This document shows, in pieces, positions 7,198 to 15,009 of a DNA stretch of 64,000 nucleotides. The DNA comes from Streptomyces sp. NP160 (lineage in GTDB: Bacteria > Actinomycetota > Actinomycetes > Actinomycetales > Quadrisphaeraceae). Position 1 is the first letter of the stretch, and each line of letters opens with the position of its first letter. The notes under the pieces were generated by a model. The model was not told the DNA's origin. It made no database searches and saw only the letters and a program-made list of their open reading frames with translations. The DNA lies in the NCBI RefSeq assembly GCF_006335115.1, contig NZ_VDMJ01000003.1, forward strand, positions 124,001 to 188,000, in the 5' to 3' direction. The position numbers and the translations under genes were made by a program.

Positions 7198-8249
7198 GCG
7201 CATCCGCACGACTGGCGCACCACCAGCCGCGGCGGGACCTCCAGCTCGACCGGCTCGCCCTGAGGGGCGCTCGCGCCCAGCCGGCGGACGAGGCCCTCGG
7301 CCGCCGTGCGGCCGAGGGCCTCGCCGTGGGTGGAGACCGTGGTCAGCGGCGGTTCGTAGAGCGACGCCGCCGGGATGTCGTCGTACCCGGTGACGGGCAG
7401 CGCACCGGCTCGCCCGGCCTCGCGCAGCGCCCGCAGCAGGCCCGTCGCGTGGACGTCGCTGAAGCAGACGACCCCGTCCGGGACGCCGCTCCCGTCGTCG
7501 TCGTGGTCCCCGGCGGCCGGCGCGCCGGCCAGCAGGCCGGCCACCGCCGCCCGGCCCAGCAGCAGACCGGTCGGGTCCGCCGGCAGCCACCCCAGCGCAG
7601 CCACCACCGCCGCGCCCGGCACCGCGGCGACCGCGTCGCGCACGCCGGCCTCGCGCAGCCGGGCGCTGGCCACGTCCCGCGACGCCCCCACGAGCAGCAG
7701 CCGCCGGCACCGGTGGACGTCCAGCAGGTGCTCGGCGGCCAGCCGGCCCCCGAGGCGGTCGTCGGGGGCGACCGTCCACGTGCTCGCACCGTCGACCGGC
7801 TGCGTGAGCAGCACGTGCTCGAGCCCCCAGGCGCGCAGGTCGTCCACCAGCGACGACGGCGTGCCCGCCACCGGCGCGAGCACGAGGCCGGCCACGCGGT
7901 GCTCGCGCAGCAGCCCCAGCAGCTCCGCCTGCTGCGCGAGGTCGTGCGCGGCGTTGGTGAGCAGCGGCAGGTAGCCCTCCTCGCGCAGCGCCGCCTGGAC
8001 GCCCACGAGCGCCTGCGCGAAGAAGGGGTTGGTGATGTCGCTGACCAGCACGCCCACCACGGGCGCGTGCTCGGAGCGCATGGCGGCCGCCACCCGGTCG
8101 TAGACGTAGCCGAGCTCGGCCATGGCGGCGTGCACGCGCTCCCGCGTGGCGTCCGAGACCCGCCCCTCACCGCGCAGCACCAGCGACGCCGTGGCCCGCG
8201 AGACGCCGGCGTGCGCGGCGACGTCGGACAGGGTGACCCGGGCGCTCAC
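7194..8249 (-). CDS. LacI-family transcriptional repressor of the GH13 gene
   Basis: This is a 351-residue LacI/GalR regulator. Residues 6-26 hold the helix-turn-helix (LSDVAAHAGVSRATASLVLRG) and the hinge region follows. A periplasmic-binding-protein-like sugar domain runs to the end (VGVLVSDITNPFFAQ, the TGYDDIPAASLYEPPLTTV motif near the end). GTG at 8249 begins exactly at the conserved N-terminus. The gene lies directly upstream of the GH13 gene with a matching operator in the gap, so it very probably represses that gene in the absence of a maltose- or glucoside-type inducer. Confidence 0.9.
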   Translation of the reverse strand: MSARVTLSDVAAHAGVSRATASLVLRGEGRVSDATRERVHAAMAELGYVYDRVAAAMRSEHAPVVGVLVSDITNPFFAQALVGVQAALREEGYLPLLTNAAHDLAQQAELLGLLREHRVAGLVLAPVAGTPSSLVDDLRAWGLEHVLLTQPVDGASTWTVAPDDRLGGRLAAEHLLDVHRCRRLLLVGASRDVASARLREAGVRDAVAAVPGAAVVAALGWLPADPTGLLLGRAAVAGLLAGAPAAGDHDDDGSGVPDGVVCFSDVHATGLLRALREAGRAGALPVTGYDDIPAASLYEPPLTTVSTHGEALGRTAAEGLVRRLGASAPQGEPVELEVPPRLVVRQSCGCA

Positions 8250-8286
8250 AGCCCCGATGATGCCCTGCGCACCGCTGCGGGGCTGG

Positions 8287-8796
8287 TCAGCGGCTCCCCC
8301 GCCGCCGGCGCGGCCCCACCCTCGCCCACCACGGCCGCGAGGCGGCGGGGACGCGCCCCGGCAGCGGTGCCTCCGGCTCCGCCGGCCCGAGGGGGTGCGC
8401 CTCCCGCCAGCGGGCGAGCTGCCGCTCGAGGTCCACGAACGGCAGCGCCACCGGCGGCACCTCCTGCGGCCGGCGGTAGGCGGCGTCGAGGCGCTCGTTG
8501 AAGAGGTCCCCCGCCGCACGGACGGACTCCTCGGTGGGCTTGCCGGGCACGGCCTCCACCAGCTCCTCGCGCTCGCGGCGCAGCGCCAGCGCCGGCGGCA
8601 GGGCGGCCGTCATGTCCGCGCCCTCGCGGCGGGCCCACTCCACGGCCCACTCGCCCGCGCTCTGGCCGAGCACCGCGTCGTCCAGGGGCTTGCCGGAGGC
8701 TTCCAGACCGTCGAAGGCCCCGCGCTCGACCGCCTCGCGGACCTGCCGGTCCACCCAGGTCTCCCGGCTCACGCCGGGCGGCTTGCGCTGGCTCAC
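8287..8796 (-). CDS. DUF1992 (DnaJ homologue subfamily C member 28-like) protein
   Basis: The 169-residue soluble protein begins with the DUF1992 signature: VDRQVREAVERGAFDGLEAS then GKPLDD. It continues with a charged helical middle, a second conserved block AGDLFNERLDAAYRRP, and ends in a short Arg-rich tail. Members in bacteria are widespread and uncharacterised; the eukaryotic relatives carry the same domain after a J-domain that is absent here. GTG 8796 is the natural start of the conserved region. It lies 37 bases upstream of the lacI-type gene on the same strand. Confidence 0.8.
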   Translation of the reverse strand: MSQRKPPGVSRETWVDRQVREAVERGAFDGLEASGKPLDDAVLGQSAGEWAVEWARREGADMTAALPPALALRREREELVEAVPGKPTEESVRAAGDLFNERLDAAYRRPQEVPPVALPFVDLERQLARWREAHPLGPAEPEAPLPGRVPAASRPWWARVGPRRRRGSR

Positions 8797-8851
8797 CGCC
8801 CCATGGTCCCCCCGAGCCCGGCCCGGCGCTCGGCCCGGCTCCAGCCCGCGC

Positions 8852-9142
8852 TCAGCCCGGCTCGCCGCGTCGCTTGCGGCGGGCGACCACGACCAGGTCG
8901 ACGACGAAGCCGACCGCCACGAAGGCGGTGAGCAGCAGCAGCCACGCGGGGCCGCCCGCGGCGGCGACCCACAGCGACGCGCCAGCCCACAGCAGCACGC
9001 CGAGCACCGCGAGCGCCAGCCGCAGGCTGAGCGCGCTGCGCACGGGCGGGCCACCGTGCTGCTCGCTCCAGGAGGGGCCGCCCCGGCCCCACCACCCCGG
9101 GCCCTGCCCGGCGCTGCCCCGTCGTCGCTCCGCCACGGACAC
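8852..9142 (-). CDS. Small two-TM membrane protein (DUF6343-like)
   Basis: This 96-residue protein has a Gly/Trp-rich, basic N-terminus, then RSALSLRLALAVLGVLLWAG and a second hydrophobic helix (WLLLLTAFVAVGFVVDLVVV) and a short Arg-Lys tail. The RSAL.LRL start of the first helix resembles the actinobacterial DUF6343 family, a recollection I cannot verify here. Both termini are probably cytoplasmic. Start is GTG 9142. Function unknown. Confidence 0.55.
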   Translation of the reverse strand: MSVAERRRGSAGQGPGWWGRGGPSWSEQHGGPPVRSALSLRLALAVLGVLLWAGASLWVAAAGGPAWLLLLTAFVAVGFVVDLVVVARRKRRGEPG

Positions 9143-9263
9143 CCCCTACCCGGCAGAGGGGTCTCCTCACCGGCGGACGCCACCAGGGTGCCGGTCCCGC
9201 CCGGGGTGGGTGTCCCCCGGGCGGGGCCTCCAGGTGGGGCCGGGGCGTGCCGACACCCAGGAC

Positions 9264-10229
9264 ATGCCGACCGCTGCCCGCCACCGCCTCGTCACCCGCT
9301 CCGACTTCGACGGCCTCGTGTGCGCCGTGCTGCTGAAGCACCTCGACCTCATCGACGAGATCACGTTCGTGCACCCCAAGGACGTGCAGGACGGCGCCGT
9401 GGAGATCACCGGCCGGGACCTGCTCACGAACCTCCCGTACGACCCGCGGGCGCACACCGTGTTCGACCACCACCACAGCGAGGCCCTGCGCAACGGCACC
9501 CCGGCGCCCGGCACCGCGGCCCACGTCATCGTGGAGCACGCGCCGTCGGCGGCGCGCGTGGTCTACGACCACTTCGGCGGCGCCGCGGCGTTCCCGCAGG
9601 TGCCCGAGTCGCTCATGGCCGCCGTGGACCAGGCGGACTCGGCGCAGTACTCCCTGGAGGAGGTGCTGCGCCCCACCGGCTGGGCGCTGCTGAACTTCCT
9701 CATGGACTCGCGCACCGGCCTGGGCCGGTTCCGGGACTTCCGGATCTCCAACTACGACCTGATGCTGCAGATGATCGACCACTGCACCCAGCACGCCGAC
9801 GCCGAGGAGATCCTCGCGCTGCCCGACGTCGCCGAGCGGGTCGACCTGTACCGCGCGCAGGCCGAGCAGTTCGCCGCGCAGCTGCTGCGGGTGAGCACGC
9901 TGCACGACGACGTCGTGGTGGTGGACCTGCGCGAGGAGGAGGTCGTCCACGCGGGCAACCGCTTCCTCGTCTACGCGCTGTTCCCGGCCGCGCGGGTCTC
10001 CGTGCACGTCATCTGGGGCCGCGGGAAGCAGAACACCGTGCTGGCGATGGGGCGCTCGATCCTCGACCGCAGCTCCACCGCCGACATCGGCGCCGTGGCC
10101 CTGCGGCACGGCGGCGGTGGCCACGAGGCCGCGGGCACCTGCCAGGTGCCCCACGAGGACTCCGAGCGCGTGCTGGCCGAGGTCGTGGAGTCGCTGTCAG
10201 GCCGCCGCGCGGCCGTCGTCCCCGCCTGA
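9264..10229 (+). CDS. DHH-family phosphoesterase
   Basis: The 321-residue protein has an N-terminal metal site RSDFDGLVCAVLL, the FDHHHSEAL motif that names the DHH family, and a C-terminal DHHA1-like segment with GGGGHEAAGTC. This is the layout of exopolyphosphatase/NrnA-like phosphoesterases that cut short RNA, pAp or related substrates. It is not the GdpP form because there are no PAS or membrane domains. ATG 9264 was chosen because the conserved RSDFDG motif follows closely. Its last 33 bases overlap tail-to-tail with the EamA gene on the opposite strand. Substrate is undetermined. Confidence 0.85.
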   Translation: MPTAARHRLVTRSDFDGLVCAVLLKHLDLIDEITFVHPKDVQDGAVEITGRDLLTNLPYDPRAHTVFDHHHSEALRNGTPAPGTAAHVIVEHAPSAARVVYDHFGGAAAFPQVPESLMAAVDQADSAQYSLEEVLRPTGWALLNFLMDSRTGLGRFRDFRISNYDLMLQMIDHCTQHADAEEILALPDVAERVDLYRAQAEQFAAQLLRVSTLHDDVVVVDLREEEVVHAGNRFLVYALFPAARVSVHVIWGRGKQNTVLAMGRSILDRSSTADIGAVALRHGGGGHEAAGTCQVPHEDSERVLAEVVESLSGRRAAVVPA

Positions 10230-11141
10230 GGCCTCCGGGACGGCCGACCGCCCCGCCCGCCGCCCGGCGGGCAGGGCGGTGATGACGGCGTTCGCCACGA
10301 CGACGAGAGCACCTCCGACCACCTCGTGCGCGGCCACGCGCTCCCCCAGGAGCACCACGCCGGCGAGGAACGCCCAGACGGGGTTCACGCTCAGCAGCGT
10401 GGAGTACGTCGTAGCCGGCAGGCGCCGCAGCGCGGCCATGTCGGCCGGGTAGGGCAGCGCGGAGGACATCACCCCGCACACCGCTGCGAGCGCGAGCGCC
10501 TGCCACGGCGGACGCGCCAGCAGGACCACCACGAGGACGGGCAGCGCCCACGCGGCAGCCAGCACCGTCGCGGCGGCCGCCGCGCCCTGCAGCCCGGGCA
10601 GCCGGGCTCCGAGGGCGCGGCTGAGCAGGATGTACGTGGCCCAGGCGGCGGCCGCGGTGAGCGCCAGGAGGATCCCCGCCACGTCGCTCGAGGGGCCCGG
10701 GGCCACCAGCACGAGCACGCCGACCGCCGCGGCGACGGCGGCCAGCACGTCGAGCACCCGCCGCGAGGTGCCGACGGCCACGGCGAGCGGCCCCAGGAAC
10801 TCGACCGTCACCGCGAGGCCGAGCCCGATCCTGTCGACGGCCTCGTAGATGGTGAGGTTCATCAGGCCCATCACCGCGGCGAGGGCGAGCACCAGCGTCC
10901 AGGTGCGGCGGTCCAGCGACCGCGGCGACCACCGGACCACGGTGCTCAGCGCGACCGCCGCCACCACCTGGCGCACCGCGACCACGCCGGGCACCCCGAG
11001 GTCGGGGAACGCCAGGGCGCCCACGGCGGCGCCGGTCTGCCCGGAGGCGCTGGCCCCGAGGGCGAGGGCGGTGCCCGCGGCCCTGCGGTCGTGGGGGTGG
11101 TCGGTCCGGGAGGCCGCGGCGTCGACGGGTGCAGCGGCCAC
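10197..11141 (-). CDS. EamA/RhtA-type exporter (10-TM drug/metabolite transporter)
   Basis: This 314-residue protein has about ten hydrophobic segments arranged as two EamA repeats. Conserved segments include NLTIYEAVDRIGLGLAVTVE and LLSVNPVWAFLAGVVLLGE; the latter is typical of RhtA-like threonine/homoserine exporters. GTG 11141 follows the sequence CAGGAT by six bases, consistent with a leaderless mRNA. The start is divergent from menE (33-base gap). The 3' end overlaps the DHH gene by 33 bases on the opposite strand. Substrate (amino acid or other metabolite) is inferred from the family only. Confidence 0.8.
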   Translation of the reverse strand: MAAAPVDAAASRTDHPHDRRAAGTALALGASASGQTGAAVGALAFPDLGVPGVVAVRQVVAAVALSTVVRWSPRSLDRRTWTLVLALAAVMGLMNLTIYEAVDRIGLGLAVTVEFLGPLAVAVGTSRRVLDVLAAVAAAVGVLVLVAPGPSSDVAGILLALTAAAAWATYILLSRALGARLPGLQGAAAAATVLAAAWALPVLVVVLLARPPWQALALAAVCGVMSSALPYPADMAALRRLPATTYSTLLSVNPVWAFLAGVVLLGERVAAHEVVGGALVVVANAVITALPAGRRAGRSAVPEASGGDDGRAAA

Positions 11142-11162
11142 TCCCCCATCCTGACGGGCGCC

Positions 11163-11168
11163 TACGGT
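11163..11168 (+). promoter_or_regulatory. -10 element for leaderless menE
   Basis: TACGGT lies six bases upstream of the menE GTG, so transcription should begin at or next to the start codon. No Shine-Dalgarno sequence is present. Confidence 0.55.
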
Positions 11169-11174
11169 GGTCGC

Positions 11175-12404
11175 GTGGAGGGTCGGGCGCTGCGCGAGGT
11201 GGTCGTCCCGACGGCGGACCAGGAGCGCCGCGTCCCGCAGCTGCTGGGCGACCTCCGCGCGGCGCTGGACGGCACCGGTCCGGCGCTGCTGCCCCTGCCC
11301 GCGGACGCTGCGGCGGCCGGGCGCCTGCGGGCCGCGGCCCGCCCCGACCTCCCGCTGGCGGCGAGCACCTCGCTGGTGCTGGCGACCTCCGGCTCCACCG
11401 GGGAGGCCAAGGCCGTGGAGCTGGGCGGCGGCGCCCTGACCGCCTCGGCGCGGGCCACGGCGCAGCGGCTGGGCGGGCACGGGCGCTGGCTCCTCGCGCT
11501 GCCGCTGGAGCACGTGGCCGCCTGGCAGGTGCTGGTGCGCAGCGCCGTGGCGGGCACCGAGCCCGTGGTGGCCCCGCCCGGTGCCCCGGCCGCCCTGCCC
11601 GGCGCCGTCGAGGCCCTCGACGACGGCACCGGCGCGCCGCTGTACGCCTCCCTGGTGCCCACGCAGCTGGCCCGCGCGCTGGAGGTGCCCGAGGCGGCGG
11701 CCGCGCTGGCGCGCCTGGACGCCGTGCTGCTGGGCGGTGCGGCGGCTCCCGCCCCCCTGCTGGCCCGTGCGCAGGAGGCGGGGGTGCGCGTGGTGCGGAC
11801 CTACGGCTCCACGGAGACCTCCGGTGGCTGCGTCTACGACGGGGTGGCCCTTGACGGCGTCCAGGTGGCGCTGGAGCCCGTGCGGGGCGCCACCGACGAG
11901 GACGACGACGAGGGCCGCGTCCTGCTGAGCGGTCCCGTGCTGGCCACCGGCTACCGCGGCCGCCCCGACCTGGTCGCGGAGGCGTTCGTGCAGCGCGACG
12001 GGCGGCGCTGGTACGCCACCAGCGACCTCGGCCGCGTGGACGCGGCAGGGCGCCTGTCGGTGCTCGGCCGCCTCGACGACGTCGTCGTCACCGGAGGGCG
12101 CAAGGTCGCGCCGCTGGCCGTGGAGCGCGTCCTCGCGGGGCTCCCCGGTGTCGTCGACGCGCTGGTGGTCGGCGTGCCGGACCCCGAGTGGGGGCAGCGG
12201 GTCGTGGCGCTCGTGGTCCCCGCCTCAGGCAGCGCGGTCCCGCCGCTGGACGCGGTGCGCGGCGCCGTCCGCGAGCGCCTGGGCGCGGCCTCGGCACCGC
12301 GGGACGTGCTGGCCGTCGAGGCGCTGCCGGTGCGGGGCATCGGCAAGCCCGACCGCCGCGCGGCCGCGGCCCTGGCGGCCCGGCTGCTCGCCCCGCCGTC
12401 CTGA
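11175..12404 (+). CDS. menE: o-Succinylbenzoate-CoA ligase MenE
   Basis: This 409-residue acyl-adenylate-forming enzyme shows the P-loop-like LATSGSTGEAKAVE, the adenine-binding YGSTETSGG, the hinge GRLDDVVVTGGRKV and the C-terminal catalytic Lys in GIGKPDRRA. It is shorter than most acyl-CoA ligases, as MenE proteins of actinobacteria are, and menA lies 0.9 kb downstream. It should activate o-succinylbenzoate with ATP and CoA in menaquinone synthesis. Start GTG 11175 follows a -10 element by six bases. Other men genes (menB, menD, menF) are not in the window. A different acid substrate cannot be fully excluded. Confidence 0.85.
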   Translation: MEGRALREVVVPTADQERRVPQLLGDLRAALDGTGPALLPLPADAAAAGRLRAAARPDLPLAASTSLVLATSGSTGEAKAVELGGGALTASARATAQRLGGHGRWLLALPLEHVAAWQVLVRSAVAGTEPVVAPPGAPAALPGAVEALDDGTGAPLYASLVPTQLARALEVPEAAAALARLDAVLLGGAAAPAPLLARAQEAGVRVVRTYGSTETSGGCVYDGVALDGVQVALEPVRGATDEDDDEGRVLLSGPVLATGYRGRPDLVAEAFVQRDGRRWYATSDLGRVDAAGRLSVLGRLDDVVVTGGRKVAPLAVERVLAGLPGVVDALVVGVPDPEWGQRVVALVVPASGSAVPPLDAVRGAVRERLGAASAPRDVLAVEALPVRGIGKPDRRAAAALAARLLAPPS

Positions 12405-12452
12405 GCGCCCCTCCCCGCTGGCGACGGCCGGCGGACGGGGCAGGGTGGGGCC

Positions 12453-13232
12453 GTGGCGACCCCGGAGCACCCTGACCCCGTGACCACCGAGCAGGCGCTG
12501 TCGTTCGGGGCGGCCGCCGCGGGGTACGCGGCGGTGCGTCCCACCTACCCCGCCGAGGCGGTCGACTGGCTGCTGGACGGCCTGACGGGCGGCTTCGGCG
12601 AGCGGAGGCTGCGGGCGGCGGACGTGGGCGCGGGTGCCGGCGCGCTGACGGCCCGCCTGGTCGAGCGCGGCCTGGAGGTGGTGGCCGTGGACCCGGACCC
12701 GAAGATGCTGGCGCAGCTGCACGCGGACGTCCCCGGCGTGCCGACCTTCGCGGGCACCGCGGAGCAGCTGCCGCTGCCCGACGCCGCCGTCGACCTGGTG
12801 GTGCTGGGCCAGGCGTGGCACTGGGTGGACCCCGCCCCGGCCAGCGCGGAGGTGGGCCGGGTGCTGGCCCCCGGCGGCCGTCTCGGCCTGCTCTGGAACC
12901 GGCGCGACGAGTCCGAGCCGTGGGTCGCCGCGCTGGGAGACCTGCTGGCCCCCGCGCCCCACATGGCGGCGAGGTCGCAGGACCCGCGGATCGGGGCCCC
13001 GCTGGTCGACGCGGAGCGGCGCACCACCGCCCGGTGGACGCACGACCTCTCCCCCGAGGACGTGGTCGGGCTGGCGGCGAGCCGCAGCTACGTGCTCACC
13101 GCCGCCCCTCAGGAGCGCCAGCGGGTGCTGGGCTCCGTGCGCGACCTGCTCGCCACGCACCCCGACACCGCGGGGCTGGACCGCATCCCCGTGCCGTACA
13201 CGACCACCTGCTGGCGCGCCCGCCGCCCGTGA
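12453..13232 (+). CDS. Class I SAM-dependent methyltransferase
   Basis: The 259-residue protein contains the SAM-binding motif [15 protein letters not shown], the acidic loop VVAVDPDPKML, and the methyltransferase type 11 block GTAEQLPLPDAAVDLVVLGQ followed by AWHWVDP. The GQAWHW signature defines a family of actinobacterial methyltransferases of unknown substrate. A close paralogue lies at 58024-58875. Position between menE and menA is suggestive, but this is not MenG/UbiE: it lacks that family's characteristic C-terminal motif. Start GTG 12453 is preceded by CAGGGT with a six-base gap. Confidence 0.8.
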   Translation: MATPEHPDPVTTEQALSFGAAAAGYAAVRPTYPAEAVDWLLDGLTGGFGERRLRAADVGAGAGALTARLVERGLEVVAVDPDPKMLAQLHADVPGVPTFAGTAEQLPLPDAAVDLVVLGQAWHWVDPAPASAEVGRVLAPGGRLGLLWNRRDESEPWVAALGDLLAPAPHMAARSQDPRIGAPLVDAERRTTARWTHDLSPEDVVGLAASRSYVLTAAPQERQRVLGSVRDLLATHPDTAGLDRIPVPYTTTCWRARRP

Positions 13233-13333
13233 CGCGCGTCCCCGTGGCCGGCCTGGGGGCACCTCCCGCGCGCGGGGGACCGCGGTCGCGGACGGCCCGC
13301 CACCCCGATCGTGGTCAGAGGGGGTCGGCCACC

Positions 13334-13339
13334 TACAGT
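13334..13339 (+). promoter_or_regulatory. -10 element for leaderless menA
   Basis: TACAGT sits six bases before the GTG of menA; no ribosome-binding site is visible in the gap. Confidence 0.5.
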
Positions 13340-13345
13340 CCTCGG

Positions 13346-14236
13346 GTGGCGAGCGCCGGTCAGTGGGTGGCGGGAGCCCGCCCGCGGACCCTCCCCGCGG
13401 CGCTGGCGCCCGTGCTCGTCGGCACCGGTGCGGCTGCCCTGGTGCAGTCGGCCCACGCCGGGCGGGCGCTGCTCGCCGCGCTCGTGGCCCTGGCGCTGCA
13501 GGTGGGCGTCAACTACTCCAACGACTACTCCGACGGCGTGCGCGGCACCGACGCCGACCGGGTGGGGCCGCTGCGCCTGACCGCTTCCGGCGTCGCGCGG
13601 CCCGGTGAGGTCCTGCGAGCAGCGCTGCTGTCCTTCGCGGTGGCCGCAGTGGCCGGCGTGGTGCTCGTGGCCCTGTCGGGCGCGTGGTGGCTGCTGGTGG
13701 TCGGCGCCCTCGCCGTCGTCGCCGCCTGGACCTACACCGGGGGGCCGCGGCCCTACGGCTACGCGGGCCTCGGCGAGGTGTTCGTCTTCCTCTTCTTCGG
13801 GCTGGTCGCCACCCTCGGCACCACCTACACGCAGGTGGGCTCGCTGAACGCCGCCAGCTGGGCCGGCGCCGTGGCGGTCGGCTCGCTGGCGTGCGCGATC
13901 CTCGTGGCCAACAACCTGCGCGACGTGCCCACCGACGCGGTGGCCGGCAAGCGGACCCTGGCGGTGCGCCTCGGCGAGCCGCGAACGCGGGTGCTGTACG
14001 CGGCGCTGCTCGTGGTGCCCTACGCGCTCCTGGCCGTGCCGGCGCTCGCGAGCCCCCGCGCCCCGCTCGCGCTGGTGGCGCTCGTCACAGTCCCGCTGGC
14101 CCTCGCGGCGGCCAGCACGGTGCTGCGCGGGGCGTCCGGCCGCGACCTGGTGCCCGTCCTGGGCGCGACGGGCAGGCTGGAGATGGTCTACGCGCTGCTG
14201 CTGGGCCTCGCCCTGGCCGTCACCCCGCTGCTCTGA
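13346..14236 (+). CDS. menA: 1,4-Dihydroxy-2-naphthoate polyprenyltransferase MenA
   Basis: This 296-residue UbiA-family prenyltransferase has about eight to nine hydrophobic segments. The first Asp-rich motif is NYSNDYSDGVRGTD (about residues 57-70) and the second is DVPTDAVAGKRTLAVRLG; together they bind Mg-prenyl diphosphate. It attaches the polyprenyl side chain to dihydroxynaphthoate in the membrane, giving demethylmenaquinone. GTG 13346 is right after a -10 element, and the conserved GARPRTLPAALAPVLVG follows. The downstream convergent DUF4229 gene and the PLDc_N gene are common companions of menA in actinobacteria. Confidence 0.93.
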   Translation: MASAGQWVAGARPRTLPAALAPVLVGTGAAALVQSAHAGRALLAALVALALQVGVNYSNDYSDGVRGTDADRVGPLRLTASGVARPGEVLRAALLSFAVAAVAGVVLVALSGAWWLLVVGALAVVAAWTYTGGPRPYGYAGLGEVFVFLFFGLVATLGTTYTQVGSLNAASWAGAVAVGSLACAILVANNLRDVPTDAVAGKRTLAVRLGEPRTRVLYAALLVVPYALLAVPALASPRAPLALVALVTVPLALAAASTVLRGASGRDLVPVLGATGRLEMVYALLLGLALAVTPLL

Positions 14237-14240
14237 GACC

Positions 14241-14280
14241 CGCGGCCCCGCTCCACCGCGGGCGGGGTCCGGCGGCCGCG
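14241..14280. terminator. Nested hairpin after menA
   Basis: CGCGGCC (14241-14247) can pair with 14274-14280, and CCCCGC (14246-14251) with 14262-14267, giving two competing stems in the 44-base gap between convergent menA and the DUF4229 gene. This is a moderate candidate. Confidence 0.4.
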
Positions 14281-14595
14281 TCAGCGGGGCCGGCGCTGGG
14301 CGTCGTCGTCGGCGTCCTCGGCGGCGGCGTCGCGCTCAGCAGCGGACACGCGCCCGGAGCGCCTCCCTGCAGCCTCGCGGGCCGCGGCCCTCTCGTGCCG
14401 TGCGGCGGTGCGCTGCTCGAGCCGCTCCACCAGGGCCCGCCGCGGGCCGCCCAGCACGAGGTAGGACAGCAGGGCCGAGACCACCAGCGCGAACACCACG
14501 AGCAGCAGCTCGCGCATGCCGACGGCGTACCCGAGCAGGGCCACGAGGAAGAACAGCAGGATCCGCATGAGCGCGTAGCGGACGAAGGGGGACAC
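14281..14595 (-). CDS. DUF4229 small membrane protein
   Basis: The 104-residue protein starts SPFVRYALMRILLFFLVALL and has two to three hydrophobic segments followed by LGGPRRALVERLEQRTA. It ends in a long Arg/Ala/Asp-rich charged tail. This matches the actinobacterial DUF4229 family that typically neighbours menA. GTG 14595 is six bases after TACTCT on the minus strand, so the mRNA is probably leaderless. Function unknown; the tail may lie in the cytoplasm. Confidence 0.7.
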   Translation of the reverse strand: MSPFVRYALMRILLFFLVALLGYAVGMRELLLVVFALVVSALLSYLVLGGPRRALVERLEQRTAARHERAAAREAAGRRSGRVSAAERDAAAEDADDDAQRRPR

Positions 14596-14601
14596 AGCAC
14601 G

Positions 14602-14628
14602 AGAGTAGGTGGACGACGTGCTTACCAT
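14602..14628. promoter_or_regulatory. Two divergent -10 elements for leaderless genes
   Basis: On the minus strand TACTCT (plus 14602-14607) is six bases from GTG 14595. On the plus strand TACCAT (14623-14628) is six bases from GTG 14635. Both genes thus appear to start transcription at the start codon within a 39-base divergent gap. Confidence 0.55.
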
Positions 14629-14634
14629 CGTCAC

Positions 14635-14922
14635 GTGCCGATGCTGGTCGCCCTCGTGGCTCTCGTGCTGGGGATCTACGCGCTGGTCGACTGCCTGCGC
14701 ACCACCGGGTCCCAGGTCCGCGGACTGCCCGTCGGGGTGTGGGTCGCGGTCATCGTCCTGCTGCCGGTCGTGGGCCCGCTGGCCTGGCTGCTCGCGGGGC
14801 GCACCCACGGGCCGCGCCCCGCTCCGCCGGTGAGCACCTCCCGCGGCGGCGCCCCGAAGGGCCCCGACGACGACGAGGACTTCCTGCGCTCGCTCGACCG
14901 CAAGCACCGCGGCGACGTCTGA
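14635..14922 (+). CDS. PLDc_N domain small membrane protein
   Basis: This 95-residue protein has two transmembrane helices: PMLVALVALVLGIYALVDCL and VGVWVAVIVLLPVVGPLAWLL. The second has the LPVVGPLAWLL.G signature of the PLDc_N (phospholipase D nuclease N-terminal) family. A hydrophilic tail with DDDEDFLRSLDRKHR follows. Despite the family name there is no catalytic HKD motif. It could be an accessory membrane protein. A strong terminator comes 33 bases after the stop. Confidence 0.75.
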   Translation: MPMLVALVALVLGIYALVDCLRTTGSQVRGLPVGVWVAVIVLLPVVGPLAWLLAGRTHGPRPAPPVSTSRGGAPKGPDDDEDFLRSLDRKHRGDV

Positions 14923-14955
14923 CGAGGTCCGAGGCACCGGCTCCTCCCCCGCACG

Positions 14956-14993
14956 CGAGAGCCCCGGGACCCTGCGGGGTCCCGGGGCTCTCG
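14956..14993. terminator. 17-bp hairpin terminator
   Basis: Bases 14956-14972 pair perfectly with 14977-14993 around a TGCG tetraloop. It lies between the PLDc_N gene (plus) and the end of ccsB (minus), which are convergent. Confidence 0.8.
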
Positions 14994-15009
14994 TGCGCGC
15001 CGGTGCCGG

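Noticed and set aside
5190-8501. A 1103-codon open frame on the plus strand
   Set aside because: It is the antisense shadow of the GH13 and lacI genes. It has Arg/Gly/Val-rich low-complexity composition and no domain, as expected in DNA of this GC content.
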